The translations under genes were made by a program, and so were the position numbers. From positions 1 through 46,779 of IMG/VR virus record IMGVR_UViG_3300034073_002788: a DNA stretch of 46,779 nt. One strand, given 5' to 3'. Source of the stretch: a virus. This document shows positions 1-6,953 of this stretch, piece by piece; the first letter of the stretch is position 1; each line of letters starts with the position of its first letter. Under the pieces are notes generated by a model, which was not told where the DNA came from, searched no databases, and saw only the letters and a list, made by a program, of their open reading frames with translations.

Positions 1-127
1 CGGTTTTCTGTGGACGTGCCATGTCAAGACTATAGCACGTCACCCGCTCCAGCGCAACACAAGCGCAACAGGTTTGTTGCGCTTGTTGCGCTCGTGTTGC
101 ACAAAAATGTTGTTGCGCTTGTTGCGC
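1..127. repeat. Terminal direct repeat (contig circularity overlap), copy 1
   Basis: These 127 bases are identical to 46653-46779. The exact length of 127 and perfect identity fit an assembler k-mer overlap on a circular or circularly permuted genome better than a biological terminal repeat. The copy carries the start region of the terminase small subunit on the minus strand, so that gene and its upstream DNA are continuous across the contig ends. Confidence 0.9.
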
Positions 128-242
128 TTGGGGTTTAGGGCATTAGGAAGCCAAATATAAGCGCAACACGAGCGCAACACGTTGTTGCGCTTGTTGCGCG
201 CAACAAGCGCAACAAGCGCAACAAGCGCAACAAGCGCAACAA
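52..242. repeat. GCGCAACA iteron cluster upstream of terminase
   Basis: The octamer GCGCAACA or its complement TGTTGCGC occurs about 15 times. Plus-strand copies start at 52, 63, 161, 172, 198, 207, 216, 225 and 234. Minus-strand copies start at 75, 84, 111, 120, 183 and 192, with a variant at 95. From 198 to 242 they form five tandem 9-mers (GCGCAACAA). No gene is present. The cluster lies immediately upstream of the terminase small subunit on the circular map, so it may be a packaging (pac) site bound by that subunit. Replication iterons or an operator array are alternatives. It is not a CRISPR array because there are no unique spacers. Confidence 0.7.
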
Positions 243-320
243 GAAATATGTGCAGAGTAGAGTAGTATAAAAGGGGTTTTAGAGATATAGTAGAGATACC
301 TATAAGAACGTTATGGTAAC

Positions 321-453
321 TTGCGCCATGCTCTCAACCTGGTACAATAGAAATAGCGAGCGTGTCGCTCGCCGCATGGTTAACCGGATAGGCAAGTTGG
401 ACATCCAGGCGAAGTCGAACGCGCGGGAAGGCACACCTGCGCGTTCGCATTTT
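321..453 (+). ncRNA. Possible small RNA gene
   Basis: A promoter-like TTGCGC (321-326) and TACAAT (343-348) with a 16-bp spacer would start transcription near 355. This would be directly at a 7-bp hairpin (356-372), with a 9-bp hairpin (416-447) and a short T run (450-453) at the end, giving an RNA of about 100 nt. This rests only on promoter and hairpin spacing; the -35 box is weak. Confidence 0.25.
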
Positions 454-462
454 CAGCGCAAC

Positions 463-487
463 AAAAAAACCGCTCTTACCGGAGCGG
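463..487 (-). terminator. Rho-independent terminator of the RHH/methyltransferase operon
   Basis: On the minus strand a 6-bp stem (CCGCTC/GAGCGG) is followed by seven T residues (complement of the A run at 463-469). It sits about 85 bp beyond the stop codon at 571, in the right place to end transcription of the genes between 2732 and 571. Confidence 0.75.
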
Positions 488-570
488 GTAGCGGAGCCGT
501 CTGGAGGAGTGGAGTGGAGAACACCACCGAATGTACACGGCTACAGTATAGGGCTAGTCAGCGGTAGGTG

Positions 571-1110
571 TCAAGCTGGCGGCTGATAAATGTTAACTGC
601 GGTTGTCTTCATCAAGTCTTCAATAGGGATGGCTATAAAATGCTGTCCCTTCTTATTGATCTCACGGCGAACTCGCACTTTTCCCCGGCGAACGTCATCA
701 AGCAGTGACGTCGTTGTAATTAGATACCACGAGTGAAACAGCCCACATGAATCATCAAAATAGCCGTACAAGATATAATTCGCCTTAATTTTGTACAACT
801 CGCTTGGCATATTTGACGCGCTATTCCACTCGGTAATTGTCACATCTTCATACTTGGCGTATGGCATGCGTCGAAACCGCTCCTGAACAGTGTACTCAAA
901 TGGATAGTTGAACCCGGGAACGTTCATTCTGACAATGACATCGATGGCCATTTCCCCATCGAACACGCGATGCATACCGCCATGCTCAACCTTTGTTCGC
1001 TCAAATGAGACGCCTTGGTGTTCAAACCAATATGGATAAATGATCTCCTTGGCAGCTTCATGTGCGGCGTCGCTAAACGCCTGGTTTTTGGGTTCGTGTA
1101 GGGTTCTCAC
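571..1110 (-). CDS. Unknown protein, possible PD-(D/E)XK-like nuclease
   Basis: A 179-residue protein. I chose the GTG at 1110 because it overlaps the stop of the upstream ParB-methyltransferase gene as GTGA and has GGAGG about ten bases before it; a start at 1152 would overlap by 46 bases. I do not recognise the family securely. The middle contains an acidic residue followed by a VQER motif (AIDVIVRMN, then EYTVQERF), then YEDVTITEW. This resembles the D...QxR/ExK arrangement of PD-(D/E)XK nucleases. It is the last gene of the operon and directly follows a DNA methyltransferase, so a restriction or nuclease partner role is conceivable. That is inference only; a structural prediction would decide. 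Confidence 0.5.
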   Translation of the reverse strand: MRTLHEPKNQAFSDAAHEAAKEIIYPYWFEHQGVSFERTKVEHGGMHRVFDGEMAIDVIVRMNVPGFNYPFEYTVQERFRRMPYAKYEDVTITEWNSASNMPSELYKIKANYILYGYFDDSCGLFHSWYLITTTSLLDDVRRGKVRVRREINKKGQHFIAIPIEDLMKTTAVNIYQPPA

Positions 1111-2492
1111 GATGAAACAACCTCCGCGTATTGCTTTGTCAATTCTTGCCACCGTGCAATGATCTCATTGCAGTGCTCCGGGATCAGCTCCCCGCCAATG
1201 CAGGCACGATCCGAGCGCTCGCACGAGAGAAGGGTTTGTCCACTTCCGAGAAACGGATCGATAACGGTGCTGCCCACAGGAGCGAAGAGATCGATTAAGT
1301 GCAGCATGTATTGTGATGGCTTCCTGCCCTTGTGCTTGGTCTCATCTGTTGCGCTTGTTTCGATGGTAATTTGATAGACATCCTGAGCCTGGCGAAACAG
1401 GGATACATCACGAGCGAATAACGCAGTGTAGATCCAATTGCCATACCCGAGCGCCCCGCGTGTCATGCCGTTCTTGATCCACGTAGCCATTGACCACTTG
1501 TAGGGCATCGTCGTTCGTTGGGCAAACGTGAAGATGCTCATGATGCCTGGTGTGACAGCCACGACGTCTGCACGTTCAATCAGGTAATCGTGCTGCCAAT
1601 AGAACACGCGATCATCGAACGTCTCAACGCCAGCGCCATACGGTGGGTCGGCGAACGCGAACGACACACGTTGAGGCAGGCGCTCGATAAATTGCGGCTG
1701 TGACGTGTCACCACAGTAGAGTAAGTGCCGACCGAGCTTGCACCACTGGCCCGGCTGCATCTGAATGTTTGCTCGCACCACAGCCGGAACTATCTCAATC
1801 TGTCGTGCCTGTTCGGCAATCTGCTCCTTCTTTTCTTCCTTTTTTTTCTCCTTGATCTCTCGCTTGGCTTCTTGAATGGTCACTTGTCCTGACTTCACTC
1901 GCTCGAACAACTCGGACGATTCTTGTTCAATCTTTTTAGCTTCCTGTACGTATGTCGGACTAACACCTACCATTGATGCAGCAACATCGCGAGACGTTGG
2001 CTCAGGTTGTTTTTTTGTTTTCTTTGGCTCGGGTTCTTGTTTCGGTTCTTGTTCGGACGCAGGTTCCGAAAAAACCCCTTCTGGTAAAATTACCAGAAGG
2101 GGTTTTTTCTTATTACCCCTCCCGCCTTCTGCACCAAACTTAGCACCTTGCGCACCCGCGGCCCGCTGCCTTTCCCTGGCATCCTCCTCTAACATGCTTT
2201 GAACATTCACGGCGAGCGCTGCGCGTTGGCTTGTATCCAAATGTCGCCGGTGCAAGTTCTTCGAGAGCACGAACGTCAAGAGCGAGCCGGTGCCGCTCCA
2301 TATGTCATATCTGGGCGTGACGCCAACGTCAAGACACGCAAGGTAACGATTACGGCCATCGATGATACTCCCGTCAGGATGCAGGGTAATCGGCTCAAGC
2401 AGTCCGTTTTCGGAGATGTCTTTCTTGAGCTTTTCGAACTCTTCTGCGTCCATGCGTGGGAATAGCTCAGCCAACTTATGGAATGGCTTCAT
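1107..2492 (-). CDS. ParB-like domain fused to DNA methyltransferase
   Basis: A 461-residue protein. The start at 2492 has GGAGGAGTT directly before ATG. The N-terminus is a ParB/Sulfiredoxin-type domain (LHPDGSIIDGRNRYLAC, then HRRHLDTSQRAALA). A charged, low-complexity linker rich in K, E and P follows. The C-terminal half is an amino-methyltransferase: DPPYGAG is the catalytic motif IV (N6-adenine or N4-cytosine type) and VIDPFLGSGQTLL is the SAM-binding motif I, in the order typical of beta-class enzymes. It probably modifies phage DNA against host restriction. Such ParB-methyltransferase fusions are common in phages. The linker contains a perfect terminator-like palindrome (2069-2108). 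Its leader matches that of the upstream RHH gene, so both are probably translated at similar levels. Confidence 0.88.
   Translation of the reverse strand: MKPFHKLAELFPRMDAEEFEKLKKDISENGLLEPITLHPDGSIIDGRNRYLACLDVGVTPRYDIWSGTGSLLTFVLSKNLHRRHLDTSQRAALAVNVQSMLEEDARERQRAAGAQGAKFGAEGGRGNKKKPLLVILPEGVFSEPASEQEPKQEPEPKKTKKQPEPTSRDVAASMVGVSPTYVQEAKKIEQESSELFERVKSGQVTIQEAKREIKEKKKEEKKEQIAEQARQIEIVPAVVRANIQMQPGQWCKLGRHLLYCGDTSQPQFIERLPQRVSFAFADPPYGAGVETFDDRVFYWQHDYLIERADVVAVTPGIMSIFTFAQRTTMPYKWSMATWIKNGMTRGALGYGNWIYTALFARDVSLFRQAQDVYQITIETSATDETKHKGRKPSQYMLHLIDLFAPVGSTVIDPFLGSGQTLLSCERSDRACIGGELIPEHCNEIIARWQELTKQYAEVVSS
2069..2108. terminator. Perfect 19-bp-arm palindrome inside the methyltransferase gene
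   Basis: Arms 2069-2087 and 2090-2108 are perfectly complementary with a two-base AA loop. Each begins with six A and ends with six T around a GC-rich core (ACCCCTTCTGG). On either strand this is a textbook intrinsic terminator, yet it lies in frame inside the linker of the ParB-methyltransferase and encodes KKPLLVILPEGVF. Confidence 0.75.
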
Positions 2493-2522
2493 AACTCCTC
2501 CGTGAACAGAAAACATAACTGC

Positions 2523-2714
2523 TTAACTTTTATTGGCCTCCATGTATGCCCTAATGGAGCGTCTCACGATCTCACCGATCGAAGCGCCCTCCTGTTTTGC
2601 CACTTCTCGGAGAGTTTCGAGCTCCCCGGGGAGTATGCGCGTTGACACAAGCATAGGCATTCTGCGCTTTCCTTCTTTCCGCTTAGGTTTGCGTGTGTTG
2701 TGCTCTGCGTTCAT
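2523..2714 (-). CDS. Ribbon-helix-helix (CopG/Arc-like) regulator
   Basis: A 63-residue protein with a basic N-terminus (KPKRKEGKRR) and a ribbon-helix-helix core. The beta strand is MPMLVSTRIL, followed by ELETLREVAKQEGASIGEIVRRSIRAYME. The start at 2714 follows GGAGGAGTT. It probably represses its own operon, which continues into the ParB-methyltransferase. An inverted repeat ATTGCAA-N7-TTGCAAT lies upstream at 2796-2816 and is a candidate operator or leader hairpin. Confidence 0.75.
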   Translation of the reverse strand: MNAEHNTRKPKRKEGKRRMPMLVSTRILPGELETLREVAKQEGASIGEIVRRSIRAYMEANKS

Positions 2715-2797
2715 AACTCCTCCACGAAACAACGAAGCCCGACGTCAGGGCGACGCGGGCGACAAGCACAAGCCGGGTTGTGGTACAATACGTGCAT
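2711..2797 (-). CDS. Possible 28-residue leader peptide
   Basis: ATG at 2797 opens a 28-codon frame that ends in TGA overlapping the ATG of the RHH gene (ATGA). An AGGAG lies a few bases before the start, but it sits in the loop of the ATTGCAA hairpin. The peptide is Cys/Arg-rich and unlike known proteins. The support is the exact stop-start overlap and the SD; length and composition argue caution. Confidence 0.3.
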   Translation of the reverse strand: MHVLYHNPACACRPRRPDVGLRCFVEEL

Positions 2798-2816
2798 TGC
2801 AACTCCTGATTGCAAT
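2796..2816 (-). promoter_or_regulatory. Inverted repeat ATTGCAA-N7-TTGCAAT in the RHH operon leader
   Basis: Seven-base arms are perfectly complementary. On the minus-strand RNA the loop reads TCAGGAG, which is an SD sequence. It could be an operator for the RHH protein or an RNA hairpin controlling the small leader frame. Confidence 0.45.
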
Positions 2817-2819
2817 CGA

Positions 2820-2849
2820 GCCCTAGGCCGCTGCGAACGGCGCTAGGGC
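2820..2849 (-). promoter_or_regulatory. Stem-loop in the RHH operon leader
   Basis: GCCCTAG pairs with CTAGGGC, with an inner GCCG/CGGC stem. There is no T run on either side, so it is not a clear terminator. It lies just after the candidate -10 box at 2853-2858 and would form at the 5' end of the transcript; it could also trim or stop transcripts arriving from the gene at 2865. Confidence 0.4.
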
Positions 2850-2852
2850 ATC

Positions 2853-2858
2853 ATTATA
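2853..2858 (-). promoter_or_regulatory. Candidate -10 box for the RHH/methyltransferase operon
   Basis: TATAAT on the minus strand, in the gap after the methyltransferase gene that ends at 2865. No good -35 box is visible at 17 bp, so the promoter may depend on an activator or be weak. Confidence 0.4.
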
Positions 2859-2864
2859 CCATAC

Positions 2865-3452
2865 TCACCCAGGCATCCGATACACCCAGACGATGTCGTC
2901 GTAACGCCCTTTGACGTGACGCAGATCGTACGTCTGTACCCAGCCGCGTTCGCGCTCGGGCAGTGTTGCGGTGAGTATGTCCAGGTGCGTGATGTCCTGG
3001 ATATCTTCGATCACCAGGATGCCGCCAGGTGCGAGCAGCTGGCGGTAGTTCCGTGCCGCGAACTGTTGGCTCTCAAGCGTATGCGGCCCGTCGTCGATGA
3101 TGATGTCAAACGGTGTCTCGGCCTCGCGCTCCAGATGCTCCAGCATGGCGACGGTGTACGCGTCGCCGATGAAGAGCTGGCCATCATTTGATAGCAAGAG
3201 CTCGCGGTTGTGGTGCGTGACGGCATACTCGATATCGATGCCGTAGATCGTGGCGTCGTCCAGGTAGTAGTGCCACAGCACGAGCGATCCGCCCGACTGC
3301 ACGCCGATCTCTAGGAGCGTGCAGGGTGCGAAGCGATAGGGAGCGAGCAGATCGGGGTAGATCTGCTCGTAGCTGTGATCGGTGGTTTTGTCGGTGCCAT
3401 GGGGAAACCCATTGATCCCGAACGTCTGGATGACGGCAAGGAAGTCGTTCAT
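2865..3452 (-). CDS. SAM-dependent methyltransferase (class I)
   Basis: A 195-residue protein with a Rossmann-type methyltransferase core: LLEIGVQSGGSL is the SAM-binding glycine loop, YGIDIE the acidic residue after strand 2, and DIIIDDGPH followed by LAPGGILVIEDI are the later strands. This pattern is typical of the Methyltransf_24 / cephalosporin-hydroxylase-like group that acts on sugars or small molecules. Nothing suggests DNA methylation, since the DPPY motif is absent. It overlaps the upstream coiled-coil gene by four bases. Together with the glycosyltransferase at 35863 it may modify virion or host surface glycans, but that link is speculative. Confidence 0.8.
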   Translation of the reverse strand: MNDFLAVIQTFGINGFPHGTDKTTDHSYEQIYPDLLAPYRFAPCTLLEIGVQSGGSLVLWHYYLDDATIYGIDIEYAVTHHNRELLLSNDGQLFIGDAYTVAMLEHLEREAETPFDIIIDDGPHTLESQQFAARNYRQLLAPGGILVIEDIQDITHLDILTATLPERERGWVQTYDLRHVKGRYDDIVWVYRMPG

Positions 3453-3718
3453 TGCTGATCGAAGATCCGCTCTTCGAGCCTGCTGATGCGCCGCTCAAGC
3501 TCCGAGTGAGACTCGGCGAAGCGATCGCCGATGTCTTGCGCCAACTTGTCAAGGCGCTTGTCGAGGTCGCCGTTCAGCGAGTGGTTCACACGATCCGTCT
3601 TCTCCGTGTTGGCTTGGAGGTCGCGGCGGAGCCGTTCGAGGTAGGCGATCAGCACCGGGATAGCGGCGGCGAAGAGCGCGTACACGAGTGCCTGGAAGTC
3701 CATACCGGCGGTTTCCAT
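3449..3718 (-). CDS. Small membrane protein with coiled coil
   Basis: An 89-residue protein with one N-terminal transmembrane helix (about residues 8-26, ALVYALFAAAIPVLIAYL). A long charged heptad region follows (NTEKTDRVNHSLNGDLDKRLDKLAQDIGDRF to LERRISRLEERI), predicted as a coiled coil. The architecture recalls XhlA-like or spanin-like lysis accessory proteins. It lies two genes downstream of the endolysin and metallophosphoesterase, so a lysis role is plausible but not shown by sequence identity. Confidence 0.65.
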   Translation of the reverse strand: METAGMDFQALVYALFAAAIPVLIAYLERLRRDLQANTEKTDRVNHSLNGDLDKRLDKLAQDIGDRFAESHSELERRISRLEERIFDQQ

Positions 3719-3724
3719 TGCGAG

Positions 3725-4738
3725 TTAGTCCTTTCGTAAATAGGCGAGAAACGAAGAAGCCTCAGATAATTTGTCAAACCACCATTGCCGACCGTCGGGG
3801 TGCAGCACCATGGCTCCAGAGCCGGAGCCGTGCGACGGAGCAAGGCCAAGTTCGGCGGCGTAGGCGTCGGCGAGCTTGTAGGTGCCGATGAGTATGGCGT
3901 GGCGTAAAATACCGTGCCGGAGGAACGGGCGGCAGACGGTAGCGATATGCGTGTGGCCGCCGATACTCCAATCGTAGTCGAGGCCCATGCGTTCCCAGCT
4001 GACCTCAAGCCCGTGCGTCACATTGAAGACGCTACTCCCACGCCACTTGTGACGCACGCAGACGGTGCGCGTAGCGTCGCCGATCTGGAGCGAGAACACG
4101 ACCTGCTGCGCATGATACAGCACGGTGAGTGGCTGCACCAGATCGCGCAGGCGATCGATACCCGCCAGTTTCGTCGTCCAGTTGTCGTGGTTTCCGGCTA
4201 CCACGACGAGGAGCTTCGACGACACGAGACGCAGCCACGCTTCAAGCAGCCTCCACTCGTCGTCAAACGCAACCGCCTGACCGCGTTGCAAGCCTGCCAG
4301 TTTGCCAATGATCCAGTTGTCGATCCCATCACCCGCGAACGCGGCGTACATGCCCTCGGTCGATGCGACGATCTCCGCGTCTCGTCGAATGGCGGCGTAG
4401 TCCGTGCCCGCGTTGCCGATGTGCAGATCGGAGAGGAACGCCACGGCGCAGGGCGCGGATGGCAGGATCACCGACTGGAGCGTCGGCTCGCGTAGGCGCT
4501 GCTGCTGCTCGTCAATCAGCCGTTGCCAGACCGCGCCGACGTCCTCGCCTGCGTCCTCGCCGAACGAGGAGCCGATGAGGGTCACGGCGTCGCCGCTCGT
4601 GATGCTACGGGCGGCGTCTTCGGCGTCTTCTCGCGTAGGATAGACACCGACGGCTCTCCGCGTGCCGTCCTCGTAGACTGCCCGAACGCGCCACTGGCCA
4701 TCGCGTCGCTGCTCGATGGCCAGGCGGCGGAGCGTCAT
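3725..4738 (-). CDS. Calcineurin-like metallophosphoesterase
   Basis: A 337-residue protein. The start at 4738 overlaps the endolysin stop as ATGA. Metal-ligand motifs occur in family order: DLHIG (D104, H106), GDGIDN, GNHDN and GGHTH, which define the binuclear metallophosphoesterase fold. The roughly 95-residue N-terminal part has a small beta-rich segment (QWRVRAVYEDGTRRAVGVYPTREDAEDAA) resembling AP2/integrase-like strand repeats. Phage members of this family are variously phosphodiesterases or nucleases; the substrate cannot be read here. The position between endolysin and coiled-coil membrane gene places it in the lysis transcript. Confidence 0.85.
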   Translation of the reverse strand: MTLRRLAIEQRRDGQWRVRAVYEDGTRRAVGVYPTREDAEDAARSITSGDAVTLIGSSFGEDAGEDVGAVWQRLIDEQQQRLREPTLQSVILPSAPCAVAFLSDLHIGNAGTDYAAIRRDAEIVASTEGMYAAFAGDGIDNWIIGKLAGLQRGQAVAFDDEWRLLEAWLRLVSSKLLVVVAGNHDNWTTKLAGIDRLRDLVQPLTVLYHAQQVVFSLQIGDATRTVCVRHKWRGSSVFNVTHGLEVSWERMGLDYDWSIGGHTHIATVCRPFLRHGILRHAILIGTYKLADAYAAELGLAPSHGSGSGAMVLHPDGRQWWFDKLSEASSFLAYLRKD

Positions 4739-5826
4739 AGCGCCCTCATCCTGTTTGCCAGTCCGGCGATCGACTGGCCGTAGCTCGTGCCGGGAACCGC
4801 CCAGCGTCCATTGAGTGCGCCGATGGTTGAGGCCACACCGCGAAGGTGCGCTGGGAGCGGGCGAACGCTGAGCGCGTAGCTGATGCGCCGACGCTGCACG
4901 TCGTTCGCCTGCTCGTCGGTGAGTGCGTAGGCGAGGAGCCGACCGAGGTGGGCGGCGACACTCAGATCGTCCCACTGGGCAAACCGCGCTCCTTCATACC
5001 AACGACCGTCTCGATACGCCCAGTTGCGTCCTGGCGGCATGCCAGGAGTGCCAGGGATGCTATGGCCCGTGACACCGATGCCCGCCGGGTTGCGTCGTGG
5101 GCGGTCGCACCACCAGCTGGTCAGGCTGCCGGTTTCGTGGGCGCACTGAGCGAGGGCGAGGAACCAGTCAATACCCACTTCTTCCCCAACGCGTCGATAC
5201 GCACTGACGATCTCTTCGATAGCGAAGCGGGAATACAGGGTAGAGCGTGCGACAAACCAGCTCACCGCCTGTTCGTACGTACCGAGTGGCGCACCGAGGA
5301 TCGGCGCGTCCGCGGTGTATCGCGGTTCGTTCGTCTGGTAGACGGCGTTCACAAAATCGCCCCAGCGAAACGCCACGGGATCCGTCTTGCGCCCAGGGCT
5401 GATATCGAGGTGGCGCACGAGCTGACTGCGCGGGATGCCATAGCGACGCACGATGTCACGCGCCAGTTCAACCGTGGCGTCAAATTGCGCCTGTGGGTAC
5501 GGATCCACACCGTTGTTTCGGTTACTGAGCTCGATGCCGATTGACCACGCGTTGAGGTTCTCCCGCGGCGTCCCGTCGATTGTCCAGGCGCTTTTACCGG
5601 CGTGCCACGCCGTATCGCGCTCACGCACGAACTGATACCCAGCGCCGTCCTTGGCAATCAGGTAGTGCACCGAGACCGGGTTGAAGATTGATCCACCCTT
5701 CGCCAGCCAATCGCGATCTCCGGGAAAGCTCCCCGCCGTCGCGTGGATGACGAGCACGCGGATCGGCACGGTGCGCCCCGGTGTGTATGAATTACGTGTC
5801 ATTCCCAACCACGTTATTGTGCTCAT
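4735..5826 (-). CDS. Endolysin: amidase plus glucosaminidase domains
   Basis: A 363-residue cell-wall hydrolase. The N-terminal amidase_2 (T7-lysozyme-like) domain covers about residues 15-150, with zinc ligands H28 (VIHATAG) and H139 (VRHLDIS), and GRKTDP completing the site; it cuts the MurNAc to L-Ala bond. The C-terminal half (about 180-363) resembles a glucosaminidase / Flg_new-type domain (LALAQCAHETGSLTSWWC, NPAGIGVTG), with E in AHETG as candidate acid. There is no signal peptide, so a holin is needed. The -10-like TAAAAT ends six bases before the ATG and no SD is visible, so the mRNA may be leaderless. Confidence 0.88.
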   Translation of the reverse strand: MSTITWLGMTRNSYTPGRTVPIRVLVIHATAGSFPGDRDWLAKGGSIFNPVSVHYLIAKDGAGYQFVRERDTAWHAGKSAWTIDGTPRENLNAWSIGIELSNRNNGVDPYPQAQFDATVELARDIVRRYGIPRSQLVRHLDISPGRKTDPVAFRWGDFVNAVYQTNEPRYTADAPILGAPLGTYEQAVSWFVARSTLYSRFAIEEIVSAYRRVGEEVGIDWFLALAQCAHETGSLTSWWCDRPRRNPAGIGVTGHSIPGTPGMPPGRNWAYRDGRWYEGARFAQWDDLSVAAHLGRLLAYALTDEQANDVQRRRISYALSVRPLPAHLRGVASTIGALNGRWAVPGTSYGQSIAGLANRMRAL

Positions 5827-5832
5827 AGAGCA

Positions 5833-5861
5833 ATTTTAGCACGGCGTGCAAGGGGCTGCAA
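5833..5861 (-). promoter_or_regulatory. Candidate endolysin promoter
   Basis: TAAAAT (5838-5833) lies six bases before the endolysin ATG, with TTGCAG (5861-5856) 17 bp upstream. Transcription would begin at or next to the start codon. The -35 matches only in TTG, and the box abuts the T run of the preceding terminator. Confidence 0.4.
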
Positions 5862-5868
5862 AAAGCGA

Positions 5869-5892
5869 AGCGCCCTCCGTCTGGAGGGCGCT
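5869..5892 (-). terminator. Intrinsic terminator upstream of the endolysin
   Basis: A 10-bp perfect stem AGCGCCCTCC/GGAGGGCGCT with a GTCT loop. On the minus strand it is followed by TCGCTTTTT. It separates the regulator and membrane gene cluster (8735-5932) from the lysis genes, implying a separate lysis promoter. Confidence 0.7.
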
Positions 5893-5900
5893 TGTTCGTG

Positions 5901-5953
5901 CGCTCATATCTCGATATGCTCGCGCTCATATCTATGGCGCATCGCTCATATCT
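5901..5953. repeat. Three direct repeats of CGCTCATATCT
   Basis: Identical 11-mers at 5901-5911, 5923-5933 and 5943-5953, spaced 22 and 20 bp, about two helical turns. They span the end of the membrane-HTH gene and the gap after it, so the last copies encode its C-terminus. Same-face spacing suggests a protein-binding array, possibly for that HTH protein. Confidence 0.55.
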
Positions 5954-6558
5954 CTGAGCCTGCGGCTCAGCGTACTGGGCGAGATGTCGAGCGCACGCGC
6001 CAGGCCGCGCAGGCTGATGCGCCGCTCGGACACCTCCAGCAGCACGTCGTCTGGCACCTGCGTCAACTGTTTCATGGCGTCGTTGGCCTGCGCTTCGGCC
6101 TGAACCGCCCGCTGCTCAGCCTGTGCCAACGCGGTACGGAGCCGTGCCACCTCGGGCTGTGGCTGTGCCACGGCGTCCGGCACGCGGTGGAGCAACAGAT
6201 CCGCCACGAGGAACGCCACCCACGCGAGCGGCGCACCGTGAAGCAGCGCTAGTCCAACGTTGGCCCAGAGTGGTGCGCCGTCGAGTAGCGCCGGTTCGCG
6301 GTGGAACAGCCCTGCGAGGGTGTTGTAGCAGATCGACACGACGACCGCGCCCAGGCTGATCCACCTGGCGCGGATGCGCTGATCCGCCTGCACCTGGACG
6401 ACGGCGAGGCCCACGTAGGTCAACTCAAACGCGGCAGCCTGTACCAGTGCCACCCACGCGGGAACGAACAGCCGCGAGAACTCGTAAACACCGTAGCTGG
6501 CCGCCAGGGCAAGCATCGGGAGCGGTAGGACGGCTAGGACGCTTCTCCACTGTTTCAT
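5932..6558 (-). CDS. Membrane protein with C-terminal HTH domain
   Basis: A 208-residue protein starting at 6558 (ATGA overlap with the gene upstream). Four hydrophobic helices occupy about residues 5-130. A coiled coil follows (EVARLRTALAQAEQRAVQAEAQANDAMKQL), and then a helix-turn-helix (ERRISLRGLARALDISPSTLSRRLRDM). A membrane-anchored DNA-binding protein is unusual. The layout recalls DUF2637 / plasmid-spread proteins of actinobacterial elements, but I cannot claim homology. Direct repeats that could be its binding sites overlap its 3' end. Confidence 0.7.
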   Translation of the reverse strand: MKQWRSVLAVLPLPMLALAASYGVYEFSRLFVPAWVALVQAAAFELTYVGLAVVQVQADQRIRARWISLGAVVVSICYNTLAGLFHREPALLDGAPLWANVGLALLHGAPLAWVAFLVADLLLHRVPDAVAQPQPEVARLRTALAQAEQRAVQAEAQANDAMKQLTQVPDDVLLEVSERRISLRGLARALDISPSTLSRRLRDMSDAP

Positions 6559-6953
6559 GGCGTTTCCTCCGGCTGATCGTACAGCTCGGCCAACACTCCC
6601 ACGCCATTGAACAGCGCCAGGCTCACAATCCCCGGCTTCAGCCACGCGGTACGTATGGCATTGCGAATGAACCGATCCAACCGCCACACGAGCCGACCGC
6701 CCCACGTGTGCTGCGTGTCAATCGTCGGCAACTCCGGCACACGACGCTTTGCCATAGAGCGCGGCACGAACACGCTCGCACTCGGTGGCATGTGCGACGT
6801 GTCGAACGTGACGCGCAGCAGCTCGTCGTACCACTGAACGAAGAACACGTTCGGGTGCGCGTGCCAAATCTGGAGCGTGCCGCCCAGTTGGCCCAACAGC
6901 GGCAGTAGATGACTGGTATAGAGCGGGTGATCCTCGGCTCTTGGCAGTCTCAC
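6555..6953 (-). CDS. Unknown protein, paralogue of next gene upstream
   Basis: A 132-residue protein. The GTG at 6953 overlaps the upstream stop (GTGA) and has GAGGAGG nearby; the earlier ATG at 7055 would give about 100 bases of overlap. It shares an ordered set of segments with the protein at 6950-7309: LLPLLGQLGG against LRPLLTQLGG, VQWYDELLRVTF against LEWNNGEILHINI, and IRTAWLKPGIVS against IREAWLKSGVVT. The two are tandem duplicates. There are no recognised motifs and no transmembrane helix; the function is unknown. Confidence 0.65.
   Translation of the reverse strand: MRLPRAEDHPLYTSHLLPLLGQLGGTLQIWHAHPNVFFVQWYDELLRVTFDTSHMPPSASVFVPRSMAKRRVPELPTIDTQHTWGGRLVWRLDRFIRNAIRTAWLKPGIVSLALFNGVGVLAELYDQPEETP

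Larger units (their letters stand above)
243..570. other. Non-coding region with three hairpins
   Basis: I see no convincing gene here. The first part (about 245-310) is AT-rich with TATCTCTA-type repeats on the minus strand and could hold the late promoter reading into the terminase genes. Then come three hairpins: 356-372 (7-bp stem GCGAGCG/CGCTCGC), 416-447 (9-bp stem CGAACGCGC/GCGCGTTCG followed by TTTT on the plus strand) and 470-487 (terminator for the minus-strand operon). An open frame at 313-567 crosses all of these and looks spurious. Confidence 0.5.

Noticed and set aside
198-242. Tandem 9-bp repeats as a CRISPR array
   Set aside because: Repeats are contiguous without unique spacers and occur in both orientations nearby.
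313-567. 84-residue open frame on the plus strand
   Set aside because: It crosses three hairpins including a terminator, has no SD, and its sequence looks like random translation of non-coding DNA.
2820-2849. Stem-loop as a strong terminator
   Set aside because: No T run follows on either strand, so I list it only as a leader hairpin.
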